From DASQHY01 sp035602605 (GTDB lineage: Bacteria; Acidobacteriota; Terriglobia; Acidiferrales; UBA7541): DNA of 64,000 nucleotides. The stretch lies in assembly GCA_035602605.1 (NCBI GenBank), contig DATNLZ010000134.1, positions 62,001-126,000 of the forward strand, written 5' to 3'. Below, piece by piece: positions 51,780-61,403 of this stretch. The position numbers were made by a program, and so were the translations under genes. Below the pieces are notes generated by a model that ran no database searches, was not told where the DNA came from, and worked only from the letters and a program-made list of their open reading frames with translations. Positions within the stretch are counted from its first letter, which is position 1, and each line of letters opens with the position of its first letter.

Positions 51780-54485
51780 TTAGAAGTGGAAGCCTAGTTC
51801 GACAGTTTCGGTACGGGGTGTGACGAAGTGCGTCCCGCTGAAGGTGGACAGGAAGTTGTACAGAGCTACCTTGTTGGTCAGGTTGATCACCGTGAAGCGC
51901 AGACTCCACTTATAGCGATCCCCATGGAACAAATTGTCGTCACCCACCGCCACATCAAACAGGTGTCGCGGCTTAATGCGGGCAGGATTGCGGTCGGGAT
52001 TCTGGGTGCCTGGCGCTGGGATGTCGATTCTGGTCGACCCATATCGCCCTGCTGGGCAGCTTACGAGCGGCCTGCTCAGCGTGGGGAACACGTTTCCACA
52101 GAAAAGACCAGCCTGGGTCTGCTGGTCTGCCGTCAGAACCGTGAGATCGACCACGTCGGTATTACTCGTCGCGAACGGAACCGCCCCGGCCACAAGGCCG
52201 CTGTCGTACCTCCAGTTAAAGCCGATCCACGGTCCGGTACGCTTCCATTGATACTGGATGTGGGTGGTCTGCTGGAACGCCTGGTCATGGTCGATGCGAA
52301 AGACGCCTGGGGGGGGCGCCGCGTTGAAAAGTAGACCGCCGACTCCTGGAGGAAAGAACCGGTCGCGCGAGGTTCCCAGGACAGTCACCAATGCCAGCCC
52401 GTGGAAGTTAGGCACGCTCACCCGCACCGCAACTCCATCGATCTTTGCCTTTCTCCATTGAATAGGGAAAGTCAACGGTGTGCTGAATAAGACGCCGAAG
52501 TCGTAATCGGGTTTGGTGTACTTCCAATAATAGTCGGCGGTCACCACGAGGAATCTTCCGAATGCCTGCTCGAACCCCACGTTGAACAGATTGCGGTAAC
52601 CGGGTTTCGGGGGTATGGCGCCACCGCCAGGACCGCCCAATCCGCCCAGCCCGGTCGAACTGGAAACCAGCAGATTCTCGTTGTACGGAGTCACAATGGC
52701 CCGGGCATAGCCGATACGCAACACCGTATTGGTTTTCTTAATGTTGTAAGCTGCAGCTGTGCGCGGTTCAGCCACCGAAGCGCTACTGAGTCCGCGGTAC
52801 AGGTCTCCGCGGATCCCCAGGTTGAACGACCAGTTTCCCAGCCTTATCGCATCCTGAACGTACATGGAGGTTTCCTTGATGTCGGTGTGATCATTGAAAT
52901 TCAGAAGTCTCCCGCTGCGCGTCAGGTCGAAGGGCAGAAGCCCGGCCAAAAACATATCATTCGCTGTGTCTCCCTCCCGGGCTGCCGAGCATTGCGCGGG
53001 ATCCCTCGGCGTAGGACTTGGATCCGGCATACCTGTGGAATCCAGGCATGGCGCGTTGAATGCTGCGTCAGTGATCCCCAAACTGAATTTCTCGTTCAGC
53101 AACCAGTGTTGCAGTTGCGCACCCATCTTGATGTTGTGGGCGCCCTTAACGTAACTGAGGTCAGCGCGCACCCCCAGGTTGGTGAGACGCCTGTTTTGTG
53201 CCAGCGTCGCGGGCAGGTCCGAGAATGCGTTCGCACTGGGAAAATAGTGGTAGCGATCCTGACGCACGAAAGCATTCACGTTCAGCACGGCAGTGGTATT
53301 GAATATGTGCGTCCACGCGGGCGCGATATTAAATGTATTGATGAGTGCTCGTTGATCCTGTCCTGCAGCCCCCTGATCGAATTGATTGGGCTGTTGGAAC
53401 CAAGAGCGGGCATAGTTCAGGTTCAGGCGGAAGGTATCTTGTATGCGAGGCTGAAAGTCCACCCGGTCGAAGATATTTTCGGAGTTTCCTTTTGCATGAA
53501 TCACCTGAAACTCTGGGGGATCGAGAAAGCGACCCGACTGTAGGCCGCTTGCAGTCAGAAAGTTTCCCCAGTGTTCGCTGCCTGCGGCAAAATCGAGGCC
53601 AGCATTGCTCGTCCCAAAAGAACCATAGGAAGCGTTCACGCTGCCCGTCGGCCGCAGGTTGAGGCCCGAGCGGGTCGTCACGTTGATGATCAAGGTAGTT
53701 TTGTCGCCGTACTCGGCCGGAGGAATTCCGTTTACCGCTTCCAGAGACTGCACCGAACCGAGCGGAATCTGGTTGGAGAAGGCCTTGCTTTGCTGGTCGG
53801 TGATGGGCTGTCCGTCGACTGAGAAAGCGTTTTCTTGATGCTCTCCCAGACCGTGCATAAACCCGTTGGAATCAGCCGCCACGCCAGGAGTGGTAAAGGT
53901 GATCAGAGAACTGATCGACGACGAGACGCTTTCCAGCGGCATTTTCGAAAACAGGTTGCGATCCACATCGGTATGCGCGGTCGGATCATTTTCGATCAGA
54001 TCTGCGGCCTCGCCTTGGACGGTGACCGAAGTTTCTGCCGATGCCACCTTCAGGTTCACCCCGAGACTCACGGTCACCACCGAGCGCAAATCGACATCCT
54101 GCGTGTACGGCGCAAAACCAGATGCCGTCACACTAAGATGATAAGGATTGAACGGTACGCTCGTGAACCGGAATTTTCCTTCGCTGTCGGTGGTTGCGCT
54201 TACGTCAAAATGGCTTACCGGGTTGTGAATCTGGACCGTTGCGTTTGGCACTGCCGCTCCCGAAGGGTCCTTCACAACACCCTCGATTGTTCCTGAAGAT
54301 TGCGCCCAGCCGTGCGAAGTAAAAATAAGCAATAGTAAGCTCAAGAGCAAAAGCGGAAATCTTCTAAACTCTTTTTGCGCTTTCCCTCCGACCCCTAGGT
54401 TAGGCGATGTTTTGCTTTTGTTGAAGTCGTCGGGCAAGCGTAAACCCTTAAATAAAAAACCAATTCGAGCAGCAATGCGGATCAT
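51780..54485 (-). CDS. TonB-dependent receptor with carboxypeptidase-regulatory domain
   Basis: The 901-residue outer-membrane receptor starts with a signal segment (RRFPLLLLSLLLLIFTSHGWAQ, residues ~40-62), then a CarboxypepD_reg-like domain (GTIEGVVKDPSGAAVPNATVQI, ~65-150), a plug domain (~170-290: LGEHQENAFSVDGQPITDQQSKA) and a long barrel ending with a C-terminal Phe (GFHF) as expected for Bam-dependent folding. The position beside a Met-rich protein and a ZnuA/B-like pair suggests uptake of a metal or metal complex, but acidobacterial receptors of this type are often for sugars or peptides. No TonB box is obvious. Confidence 0.88.
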   Translation of the reverse strand: MIRIAARIGFLFKGLRLPDDFNKSKTSPNLGVGGKAQKEFRRFPLLLLSLLLLIFTSHGWAQSSGTIEGVVKDPSGAAVPNATVQIHNPVSHFDVSATTDSEGKFRFTSVPFNPYHLSVTASGFAPYTQDVDLRSVVTVSLGVNLKVASAETSVTVQGEAADLIENDPTAHTDVDRNLFSKMPLESVSSSISSLITFTTPGVAADSNGFMHGLGEHQENAFSVDGQPITDQQSKAFSNQIPLGSVQSLEAVNGIPPAEYGDKTTLIINVTTRSGLNLRPTGSVNASYGSFGTSNAGLDFAAGSEHWGNFLTASGLQSGRFLDPPEFQVIHAKGNSENIFDRVDFQPRIQDTFRLNLNYARSWFQQPNQFDQGAAGQDQRALINTFNIAPAWTHIFNTTAVLNVNAFVRQDRYHYFPSANAFSDLPATLAQNRRLTNLGVRADLSYVKGAHNIKMGAQLQHWLLNEKFSLGITDAAFNAPCLDSTGMPDPSPTPRDPAQCSAAREGDTANDMFLAGLLPFDLTRSGRLLNFNDHTDIKETSMYVQDAIRLGNWSFNLGIRGDLYRGLSSASVAEPRTAAAYNIKKTNTVLRIGYARAIVTPYNENLLVSSSTGLGGLGGPGGGAIPPKPGYRNLFNVGFEQAFGRFLVVTADYYWKYTKPDYDFGVLFSTPLTFPIQWRKAKIDGVAVRVSVPNFHGLALVTVLGTSRDRFFPPGVGGLLFNAAPPPGVFRIDHDQAFQQTTHIQYQWKRTGPWIGFNWRYDSGLVAGAVPFATSNTDVVDLTVLTADQQTQAGLFCGNVFPTLSRPLVSCPAGRYGSTRIDIPAPGTQNPDRNPARIKPRHLFDVAVGDDNLFHGDRYKWSLRFTVINLTNKVALYNFLSTFSGTHFVTPRTETVELGFHF

Positions 54486-54618
54486 GATTCCTCCCGGAAT
54501 AGGCCACGCTGGGCCTCGACGAATTTGGCCAAATAGAAAGAACCATCAGCTCACTCGCCCCTGACCAGCGTGAGCAGCTGATGTTCAAAAGAACTCGGAA
54601 AAAAGTTTCGGTGTGAGA

Positions 54619-54909
54619 CTAAGCGGGAGGCGCGCGGGAGGGGTGCTGATGAAACCACGGATCAAGATCGATGACTAATTGTTCGTTGGGCGCGTACGGC
54701 GCAACGAACGCAAGGGAAGGAATCAGTTCGGGAATGCCGGGATCGAGAATCGGCATGTGGGCGAGCTGGCAAATCGCGCACGGGCGGCTCGAATTGTTGT
54801 CGTCGCCGTGCGAGACAGCGCCCGCCGCCATGGCGAAGAGCAGCGCCAGCAGCGCCACTCCCAAGACAGCCTGACCGAACAGAGTGTGTTTTTCAGTTTT
54901 CCGGCTCAA
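54619..54909 (-). CDS. Small DUF2946-like membrane/secreted protein
   Basis: This 96-residue protein has one N-terminal hydrophobic segment (GQAVLGVALLALLFAMAAGAVSHG) and then SRPCAICQLAHMP, a CxxC followed by His, as in small proteins near copper-responsive genes. A C-terminal WFHQHPS also offers His ligands. It is the first gene of the minus-strand group with the TonB receptor (133 bases) and divergent from the porin gene. Its family label is tentative. Confidence 0.6.
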   Translation of the reverse strand: MSRKTEKHTLFGQAVLGVALLALLFAMAAGAVSHGDDNNSSRPCAICQLAHMPILDPGIPELIPSLAFVAPYAPNEQLVIDLDPWFHQHPSRAPPA

Positions 54910-55093
54910 GCCCTAATCCTTTAGGGGCGACACATACCCCTGCCGCCAAACATCCTATCAGACGCACATCATTAAAAAAAGGCTTGATGGGTGCTCGTTG
55001 GGGCGCACAATTAGTTTTCCGAACGTCGCAGCAGGAAGAGATCGCCGGGCCTATGTCATCCTAAATCCCTTAGTCTCTGAGAGGAGTATTTCG

Positions 55094-56497
55094 ATGAGAA
55101 GAGCAATGGTCGTCGCGTGCGCATTTTGTTTCGTGCCAGGCATGCTTGTAGCCCAGGGCAAATCCACCGGTGTCGCGGAATCGACGGAAACCCGCCGGCT
55201 CCAGGCGCTCGAAGAACAAGTCCACGCGCTAGCCGCGCAAGTGGAGCTGTTACGCAGGGAACTGATCAAGGTGCGCGACCCCCAGCCGAACGGCGTCGCG
55301 CCAAGCGGTCGACTCGTACTCACGGCGGGGCCTGGCATGGAAAAAGGCGCTGCAGAAAGAACCGTGTCGGCGATGGCGCAGCCATCCACTCCAGTTAGCG
55401 GCGAGATAGCCGCCATGCAACCGGCGGCCCAAGAACCATCACCGATCCTTGGTGGCCCGCAGACGCAGGTCTTCGGCGGCGCAACATCCAATGCCAAACT
55501 GCTCAATCCGGATATCAGCGTGATCGGCGACTTCCTCGGCTCGCTCGGCCGCAATAAGATTCGCCCGGTGCCCGCGCTCGAGCTACACGAATCCGAAGTC
55601 AGCTTCCAAGCCATCATCGATCCCTACGCCCGCGGTGATTTCTTTCTCTCCTTCGGCGAAACCGGCGTGAACGTCGAAGAAGGTTACGTTACCTTCACGG
55701 CGCTGCCTGGCGGCTTTGTAGCCAAAGCGGGCAAGATGCGCGCCGCGTTCGGCAAGGTGAATACGATTCACAATCACGCGCTGGAATGGACTGACCGGCC
55801 GCTGGTGACAGAAAATCTACTGGGCGGCGAAGACGGTATCAATGACGCTGGTTTTTCCGTCACCCGTATTTTGCCGGCACCGAAATGGATCTTCCTCGAA
55901 GGAACCGGCCAGGTTTTTCGAGGAGATTCCGGCAATATTTTTCGTGCGGACAAACATAAGGACGTCAGCACTGTCGGGCATATTCGCGCTTACAAAGATC
56001 TAAGCGAATCGTCGAACGTGGACATCGGCTTTTCTTACGCCCACGGTCACAGTGCCGGCGACACCCTCGTGACGCTGCTTCCTTCTGACTTCCACACCAA
56101 TCTCTATGGGGTAGACGCGACGTTTCGCTGGAAGCCGCTTCGTCGCGCCATCTACCACTCATTCCTGGCGCGGACCGAGTTGGTCTGGAGCCACCGCGAT
56201 CAGCTTTCAGCGCGCAATGCTTTTGAAACCCAGCGCGCGTTTGGCCTCTACACCTCCGGCGAGTATAGGCTCACGCGCCGGTGGACCGTGGGCGGCCGCT
56301 TTGACCGCAGCGCTCGCGCAGCAGATGCCAATCTGCGTGATACTGGTTTTTCCGCGCTTCTGACCTATTGGCCGAGCGAGTTCAGCCAAGTTCGCGGGCA
56401 GTACCGTTTTGCGCGATATGCTGAAAAATTCGACGCCAATGAACTGCGCTTCCAATTGTTGTTTGTACTCGGCGCGCATGGCGCCCATCCGTTCTAG
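55094..56497 (+). CDS. Porin-like outer-membrane protein with N-terminal coiled coil
   Basis: The 467-residue exported protein has a signal peptide (AMVVACAFCFVPGMLVAQ), a coiled coil (TRRLQALEEQVHALAAQVELLRRELIKV, ~30-57) and a beta-barrel domain (~150-467: DPYARGDFFLSFGETGVNVEEGYVTF, QVRGQYRFARYAEKFDANELRFQLLFVLG). This resembles the long-chain or trimeric porins with N-terminal coiled coils. GAGGAG precedes ATG 55094, so I prefer it to the open frame at 54998. It lies 19 bases before the metal-binding ABC protein gene, suggesting the three plus-strand genes form an operon for metal uptake. Confidence 0.75.
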   Translation: MRRAMVVACAFCFVPGMLVAQGKSTGVAESTETRRLQALEEQVHALAAQVELLRRELIKVRDPQPNGVAPSGRLVLTAGPGMEKGAAERTVSAMAQPSTPVSGEIAAMQPAAQEPSPILGGPQTQVFGGATSNAKLLNPDISVIGDFLGSLGRNKIRPVPALELHESEVSFQAIIDPYARGDFFLSFGETGVNVEEGYVTFTALPGGFVAKAGKMRAAFGKVNTIHNHALEWTDRPLVTENLLGGEDGINDAGFSVTRILPAPKWIFLEGTGQVFRGDSGNIFRADKHKDVSTVGHIRAYKDLSESSNVDIGFSYAHGHSAGDTLVTLLPSDFHTNLYGVDATFRWKPLRRAIYHSFLARTELVWSHRDQLSARNAFETQRAFGLYTSGEYRLTRRWTVGGRFDRSARAADANLRDTGFSALLTYWPSEFSQVRGQYRFARYAEKFDANELRFQLLFVLGAHGAHPF

Positions 56498-56516
56498 CAG
56501 TGATAACGATTAGGAG

Positions 56517-57482
56517 ATGATGATGAGAAACGCATCCGAAGAAACTCGTCTTACTTCGCTGGCGGCGAGCATTGTCAGCATCGCGTTGCTGCTGGCTACG
56601 CTCACGCCTCTGCCCGCGCAAGCGGCTGGAAAACTTCAAATCATAACGGCCACCGCGGACCTCGCGTCACTCGCTCAGGAAGTCGGCGGCGACCGCATCA
56701 CCGTGGAATCGATCGCCCGCGGCTATCAGGATCCGCACTTTGTGGAAGCCAAGCCGAGCTTCCTGCTGAAGCTGCGCAAGGCGGATCTGCTGATCGTGGT
56801 CGGCCTGGAGCTAGAGATTGGCTGGCTGCCTCCGCTTATCAACCAGTCCGGCAATCCCAGAATACAGGTAGCCGGGCCAGGCTATCTTGACGCCTCGCGA
56901 TTCGCTGAAATTCTCGAAATCCCCAAAGGCGTAGTGACTCGAGCGGAAGGCGATGTCCATCCGCAAGGCAACCCGCATTATTGGCTCGACCCCAACAACG
57001 GACTGCGCATCGCTAAGGGCATTGCCGACAAACTTTCGGAGATGCGTCCTGCCGATGCGAAATATTTCGACGAGCGCTATGAGGCCTTGGCAGACCGCCT
57101 GAAGCGGGAAGACAAAAAGTGGCTAGAACAAATGAAGCCGTACGCGGGACGCAAAGTGATTACCTATCACCGTTCGTGGCCAAATTTTGCCAAGCATTTT
57201 AGCCTCGACGTCGTTGGCTATGTCGAGCCGCGCCCCGGCATTCCGCCGAGCCCGTCACACACACTCGAGCTCATTCGATTAATGAAGCGCGAAAACATAA
57301 AGATTGTTATGGTCGAGCCGTATTTTGACCTGAAAACACCGAATGCCATTGCGCGCGACACGGGTGCGAAAGTCGTGGTGATGCTTCCATCGGTCGGCGG
57401 CGAAAAGCCAGTTACCGACTATTTCAAGCTATTCGATTACGATATAGCGCTGCTGGTGAAGGCGTTTCAAGAAGTGCACTGA
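56517..57482 (+). CDS. Metal-binding ABC transporter periplasmic protein (ZnuA/TroA-like)
   Basis: This 321-residue cluster-A1 solute-binding protein captures Zn2+ or Mn2+ in the periplasm. Signal peptide up to about residue 37 (LLLATLTPLPAQAAG). Ligand positions are visible: His in YQDPHFVEAKPS, His in HPQGNPHYWLDP, His in TYHRSWPNFAKHF and an acidic residue in the last third (EPYFDLKTP). The His-rich loop that marks many ZnuA proteins is missing, so Mn or Zn cannot be told apart. GGAG immediately precedes three consecutive ATG codons, and any may be used. Confidence 0.88.
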   Translation: MMMRNASEETRLTSLAASIVSIALLLATLTPLPAQAAGKLQIITATADLASLAQEVGGDRITVESIARGYQDPHFVEAKPSFLLKLRKADLLIVVGLELEIGWLPPLINQSGNPRIQVAGPGYLDASRFAEILEIPKGVVTRAEGDVHPQGNPHYWLDPNNGLRIAKGIADKLSEMRPADAKYFDERYEALADRLKREDKKWLEQMKPYAGRKVITYHRSWPNFAKHFSLDVVGYVEPRPGIPPSPSHTLELIRLMKRENIKIVMVEPYFDLKTPNAIARDTGAKVVVMLPSVGGEKPVTDYFKLFDYDIALLVKAFQEVH

Positions 57483-57535
57483 ACGTCTCCGTTTTTTCAC
57501 CTTATGGCTTGCGTCTACAAGGAGATCTCACAGCG

Positions 57536-58384
57536 ATGCTGGAATTCCTGCTCCCAGCGTTTTTAGCCAGTTTGATCCTCACCGGCATTCACGCTTATCT
57601 TGGCGTCCACGTCGTCGAGCGTGGGGTTATCTTTGTGGACCTGGCGCTTGCCCAGATTGCCGCCCTCGGCGCCACCATCGCGATCCTGGCCGGCATGGAT
57701 CCCCACGGCCGCGGTTCTTACTGGATCAGCCTCGCCTTCACCTTTTTGGGTGCCGCTATTTTTGCCACGGTCCGCACGCGTCGCGGCCACATTCCTCAAG
57801 AAGCCTTTATCGGCATCACCTACGCGGTCGCTTCCGCGGCCGCCATCCTGGCCATGTCCAAAGCCACCGGAGAGACCGAGCATCTGAAAGACATGCTGGT
57901 CGGAAATATTTTAGCGGTGTCCATGACCGAGGTCGGGCATACCGCGTTGTTATATGGCGCCATCGGAATATTTCACTTTGTCTTTCGCAAAAAATTCCTG
58001 GCGATCTCGTTGCATCATAACCAGCCCGATGAGGGGTCCGAGGAGCTCGGCTTAGGAGTGCGATTCTGGGATTTTTTGTTCTATGCTTCGTTCGGATTTG
58101 TGGTTACCTCGTCGGTGGCCATCGCCGGTGTCCTTCTGGTGTTCTGTTACTTGATTGTGCCCTCAGTCGGCGCGATGCTCTTTGCGGACCGCATCGGCCC
58201 GCGTTTGGCGATCGGCTGGACCATGGGCACGCTGGTCTCCGCCCTCGGTGTTTATCTCTCGGCGCGGCTTGATTTGCCCACCGGAGCTACCATCGTATGC
58301 ACGTTTGGCGGCATCCTTGTTCTGATGTTCTTTGTTCACCTGATCGTTCGTCACAACCGCCCGCAAATTCCCATGCAACGTTAA
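57536..58384 (+). CDS. Metal ABC transporter permease (ZnuB-like)
   Basis: This is the 282-residue integral membrane part of a zinc/manganese ABC importer, with about eight hydrophobic segments, the family motif GVIFVDLALAQIAALGATIAILAG near the N-terminus and DRIGPRLAIGWTMGTLVSALGVYLSARLDLPTGATIV near the C-terminus. AAGGAGATCTCACAGCG precedes ATG 57536. It follows the binding-protein gene by 53 bases. No ATPase gene (ZnuC) is found anywhere in the 64 kb window; it may be encoded elsewhere. Confidence 0.9.
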   Translation: MLEFLLPAFLASLILTGIHAYLGVHVVERGVIFVDLALAQIAALGATIAILAGMDPHGRGSYWISLAFTFLGAAIFATVRTRRGHIPQEAFIGITYAVASAAAILAMSKATGETEHLKDMLVGNILAVSMTEVGHTALLYGAIGIFHFVFRKKFLAISLHHNQPDEGSEELGLGVRFWDFLFYASFGFVVTSSVAIAGVLLVFCYLIVPSVGAMLFADRIGPRLAIGWTMGTLVSALGVYLSARLDLPTGATIVCTFGGILVLMFFVHLIVRHNRPQIPMQR

Positions 58385-58420
58385 TATTGCCTGGTTTGCT
58401 TCGAGCAAAGGAAAAAACGC

Positions 58421-59692
58421 ATGCGCAAATTCCTCACGATGCTCGCCACCTGGTGGCTTGCCATTGCTTCCCAAACTGCAGCCCAGACGAAACCATTGGA
58501 AGGACCGCGTCCTCGCGCACGCGACCTTGGTATTGGCCCCGGCATTTACGATCCTGGCCCGCTTAATTCCATCACCGATGTTGCGGGCGTACGCGTCGGC
58601 CACGCCACTCTGGTTTCCGGAAGCGATGTCCGCACCGGGGTGACCGCCATCCTTCCTCATGGCGGAAATATCTTCCGCGAAAAAGTGGCTGCCGCTGTTT
58701 ACGTCTACAATGCCTTTGGCAAGCTCGCCGGTTCGACGCAAGTGACCGAACTGGGCCAACTGGAAACGCCGATCATACTCACTAACACGCTCAGTGTTTG
58801 GGACGCAGCAGCGGCTCTGGTTGATTGGACGCTCGCGCAGCCTGGCAATGAAGATGTGTATTCGGTCAATCCTCTGGTCGGCGAAACCAATGACGGCTGG
58901 CTAAATGACATTCGTGGGCGACACGTCAAAGCCGAGGACGTCCGCCGCGCTCTCACGAGCGCGCTTTCAAGCGGCCCGAGTGCCCCTGTCGAAGAAGGCG
59001 CCGCCGGAGCCGGAACCGGCACCCTCGCTTTCGGCTGGAAGGGCGGCATTGGCACAAGCTCGCGGCATCTTCCTGCCAGCCGGGGCGGCTACACCATCGG
59101 CGTACTGGTGCAAACAAATTTCGGCGGACGCCTGACCATCGCAGGCGTCCCTGTGTGGCGCGAGCTGCAACCGCCGGAATCGCGTGCAAGTGCGACTGGT
59201 CTGGCACCGCCTTCAGCCGACGGCTCGTGCATGATCGTCGTCGCCACCGATGCACCGCTCGACGCCCGCCAGCTCCGCCGCTTGGCCGCACGCGCGATTC
59301 TGGGCATGGCTCGCACCGGTGCAACAGGCAGCCATGGCAGCGGTGAGTTCGTCATCGCGTTCTCAACTACAACGAATCGCGCCGCTGCCGATACGGCCGC
59401 ATCCCAGCAACCGCGCACCGAAGCGGATTCGCCGCGAGGCGCACCCGGCGCAACGCGCCGCACCTCCGTCCCTTCTCGCAGCACACCGGCCGACAACGTT
59501 TTGCGGCCCGCCGTCCAACTCGTTGACGAAGATCATGTCTCACCGCTCTTCGAAGCCGCCATCGATGCCACCGAAGAAGCCATCTACAATTCCCTGCTGC
59601 GCGCCCATACCATCCACGGGCGCGCCGACCACTCCGCCGAAGCCTTGCCCATGGACAAACTTCGTCAACTCCTCGCGCGCCCTCGGCCCTAG
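58421..59692 (+). CDS. P1-family peptidase (DmpA-like aminopeptidase)
   Basis: This self-processing N-terminal nucleophile hydrolase removes N-terminal residues from small peptides. The 423-residue protein has a hydrophobic leader (LTMLATWWLAIASQTAA), which suggests export. Family motifs: SITDVAGVRVGHATLV, VNPLVGETNDGWLNDIRGRHV, the autoprocessing region ADGSCMIVVATDAPLDARQLRRLAARA, where the Ser after Gly is the predicted nucleophile, and GSHGSGEFVIAFSTT. A polar insert (about residues 325-362) is unusual. It follows the metal-permease gene by 37 bases. Confidence 0.87.
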   Translation: MRKFLTMLATWWLAIASQTAAQTKPLEGPRPRARDLGIGPGIYDPGPLNSITDVAGVRVGHATLVSGSDVRTGVTAILPHGGNIFREKVAAAVYVYNAFGKLAGSTQVTELGQLETPIILTNTLSVWDAAAALVDWTLAQPGNEDVYSVNPLVGETNDGWLNDIRGRHVKAEDVRRALTSALSSGPSAPVEEGAAGAGTGTLAFGWKGGIGTSSRHLPASRGGYTIGVLVQTNFGGRLTIAGVPVWRELQPPESRASATGLAPPSADGSCMIVVATDAPLDARQLRRLAARAILGMARTGATGSHGSGEFVIAFSTTTNRAAADTAASQQPRTEADSPRGAPGATRRTSVPSRSTPADNVLRPAVQLVDEDHVSPLFEAAIDATEEAIYNSLLRAHTIHGRADHSAEALPMDKLRQLLARPRP

Positions 59693-59895
59693 AGTCACCG
59701 CTGGTATTGGTCGGTAGTGGGTCAGTTTGCATTTGACTGACTCGGCACAGGGGGTCGTATGCGGGCATGACGAAAACGAATCAGCATAGGGCCACATATC
59801 CGAATTACCACCCCAAAACAACAACGTCACAATAGCTCACTCAATCCTAGTCGCCTTGGTCATGTCTCCGTTTCCGGCGCGGAGTCAAAGCTTGC

Positions 59896-59901
59896 TATGA
59901 T
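59896..59901 (+). promoter_or_regulatory. Extended -10 element for the aldo/keto reductase gene
   Basis: TGC-TATGAT (TG at 59893-59894) fits an extended -10. Transcription would start near 59908, 36 bases before the TTG start codon. No -35 is evident. The rest of the 251-base gap after the peptidase gene has nothing recognised. Confidence 0.4.
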
Positions 59902-59943
59902 TCTGACGCAGCAGCGCCACTTGCTTAGAAGGAGTAACGCCGC

Positions 59944-60915
59944 TTGAGATACCGCCGCTTTGGCAGGGCTGGATGGAACGTTAGCGAAGTCGGCTACGGA
60001 ATGTGGGGAATGGCTGGCTGGACCGGCTCCGATGACGCCGAGTCCCTCGCCGCTCTCCAGCGCGCCGTGGATCTTGGGTGCAATTTTTTCGACACCGCGT
60101 GGGCCTACGGCTCGGGCCACAGTGAAAAATTGCTCGGCCAAATTTTGCGCGCTAACACCGGAAAGAAACTTTGCGCGGCCACAAAAATTCCCCCCAAGAA
60201 TCGCCAGTGGCCCAGCCGCCGTGAATTCAAGCTTGACGATTGCTATCCTCCCGATTACATCGAAGAGTATGTTCATAAAAGTCTCGCCAATCTCGGCGTG
60301 CCGCAAATTGACCTCATACAATTTCACACCTGGGAAGACGCCTGGACCGACGATGAGCGCTGGATTCGCAAGATTGACGATTTGCGGCGGGAAACATTAA
60401 TCAGCGCCGTCGGAATCAGCAGCAATCGCTGGGAGCCGTGGAACGGAGTGCGCGCCGTGCGCTCCGGCCACGTGGATGCCGTGCAGGTCATCTACAACAT
60501 TTTCGATCAGAATCCCGAGGATGAGCTTTTTCCTGCGTGCCGCGAAAAAGATGTCGCGGTCATCGCGCGCGTACCATTCGACGAAGGCTCGCTCACCGGC
60601 ACGCTTACACTCGATAGCCGCTGGCCCGAGGGCGACTGGCGCAACACCTATTTCGTTCCGGAGAATTTGAAGGCCAGCGTCGCGCGCGCCGACGCGCTAA
60701 AGCCCCTGGTTCCCACTGGCGGGACTCTGCCGGAAATGGCCCTGCGCTTCATCCTCGCCAATCGCGACGTCAGCACCATCATCCCCGGCATGCGCAAAGC
60801 GCAACATGTGGAAGCAAATTTGGCCGCAAGCGATGCCGGTTCCCTGCCCGAGCCGCTGTTTGCAGAATTGCGCGAGCATCGTTGGGAGCGCAAGCCGACG
60901 CCCTGGTCGCATTAA
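59944..60915 (+). CDS. Aldo/keto reductase
   Basis: This is a 323-residue cytoplasmic NADPH-dependent oxidoreductase of the AKR superfamily. The catalytic tetrad is visible: Asp in FFDTAWAYGSGHSE with Tyr following, Lys in CAATKIPPKN and His in IQFHTWED. The cofactor-binding end appears as SNRDVSTIIPGMRKAQHVEANLAAS. The 'RYRRFGRAGWNVSEVGYGMW' start is typical of the family. The TTG start follows AAGGAG at nine to ten bases. Substrate unknown. Confidence 0.9.
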   Translation: MRYRRFGRAGWNVSEVGYGMWGMAGWTGSDDAESLAALQRAVDLGCNFFDTAWAYGSGHSEKLLGQILRANTGKKLCAATKIPPKNRQWPSRREFKLDDCYPPDYIEEYVHKSLANLGVPQIDLIQFHTWEDAWTDDERWIRKIDDLRRETLISAVGISSNRWEPWNGVRAVRSGHVDAVQVIYNIFDQNPEDELFPACREKDVAVIARVPFDEGSLTGTLTLDSRWPEGDWRNTYFVPENLKASVARADALKPLVPTGGTLPEMALRFILANRDVSTIIPGMRKAQHVEANLAASDAGSLPEPLFAELREHRWERKPTPWSH

Positions 60916-61056
60916 ATTTGTGAAATAACAATTTCCGCTACTGCTGAATGTCCCGTCAGTTTTGCTGAGCGGTTATCACGAAACGTCAGAAGAACGAACG
61001 CAAAAAGAAATCCGAGCGCAGAGGTTAGAAGGAGGAGAAATTTCCGAGCATTCGCG

Positions 61057-61347
61057 TCAGGCCGTCTGCTTCAGCGCGCGCTCGACGAGCGTGAGGCATC
61101 GCTCGACTTGTTCGCGCAAAGGCTCTTCCAATTCGCCACGATCCTTGCGCAGCGCGTGCAATTCATCGGCAACGGCCAGCGCCGCAAGAACAGCTACCTT
61201 TAGCGAGTCCACTGCCTTGGTGGCCTCGGCAACGGCGCGCATCTTCGAATCCACGTACTCCGCGAGTTGCTGGACGTAAGCCTCATCGAGATCGCCGCCG
61301 ATGTTGTAGATCTGGTCGTAGATTTCCACTTTGACTGACTTGCTCAT
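61057..61347 (-). CDS. zapA: Cell division protein ZapA
   Basis: ZapA bundles FtsZ filaments at the division ring. The 96-residue protein fits the family: KSVKVEIYDQIYNIGGDLDEAYVQQLAEYVDSKMR is the N-terminal beta-rich head, followed by a long coiled coil (AVADELHALRKDRGELEEPLREQVERCLTLVERAL). Start ATG 61347 follows TAGGAG; the frame open to 61392 is not preferred. It lies 56 bases after pheT on the same strand, a common bacterial neighbour pair. Confidence 0.9.
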   Translation of the reverse strand: MSKSVKVEIYDQIYNIGGDLDEAYVQQLAEYVDSKMRAVAEATKAVDSLKVAVLAALAVADELHALRKDRGELEEPLREQVERCLTLVERALKQTA

Positions 61348-61403
61348 GGTTGCTCCTACGGGGATTCTGCTGGGCGGGGGCCAGCCAAACATAACATAGG
61401 CAA

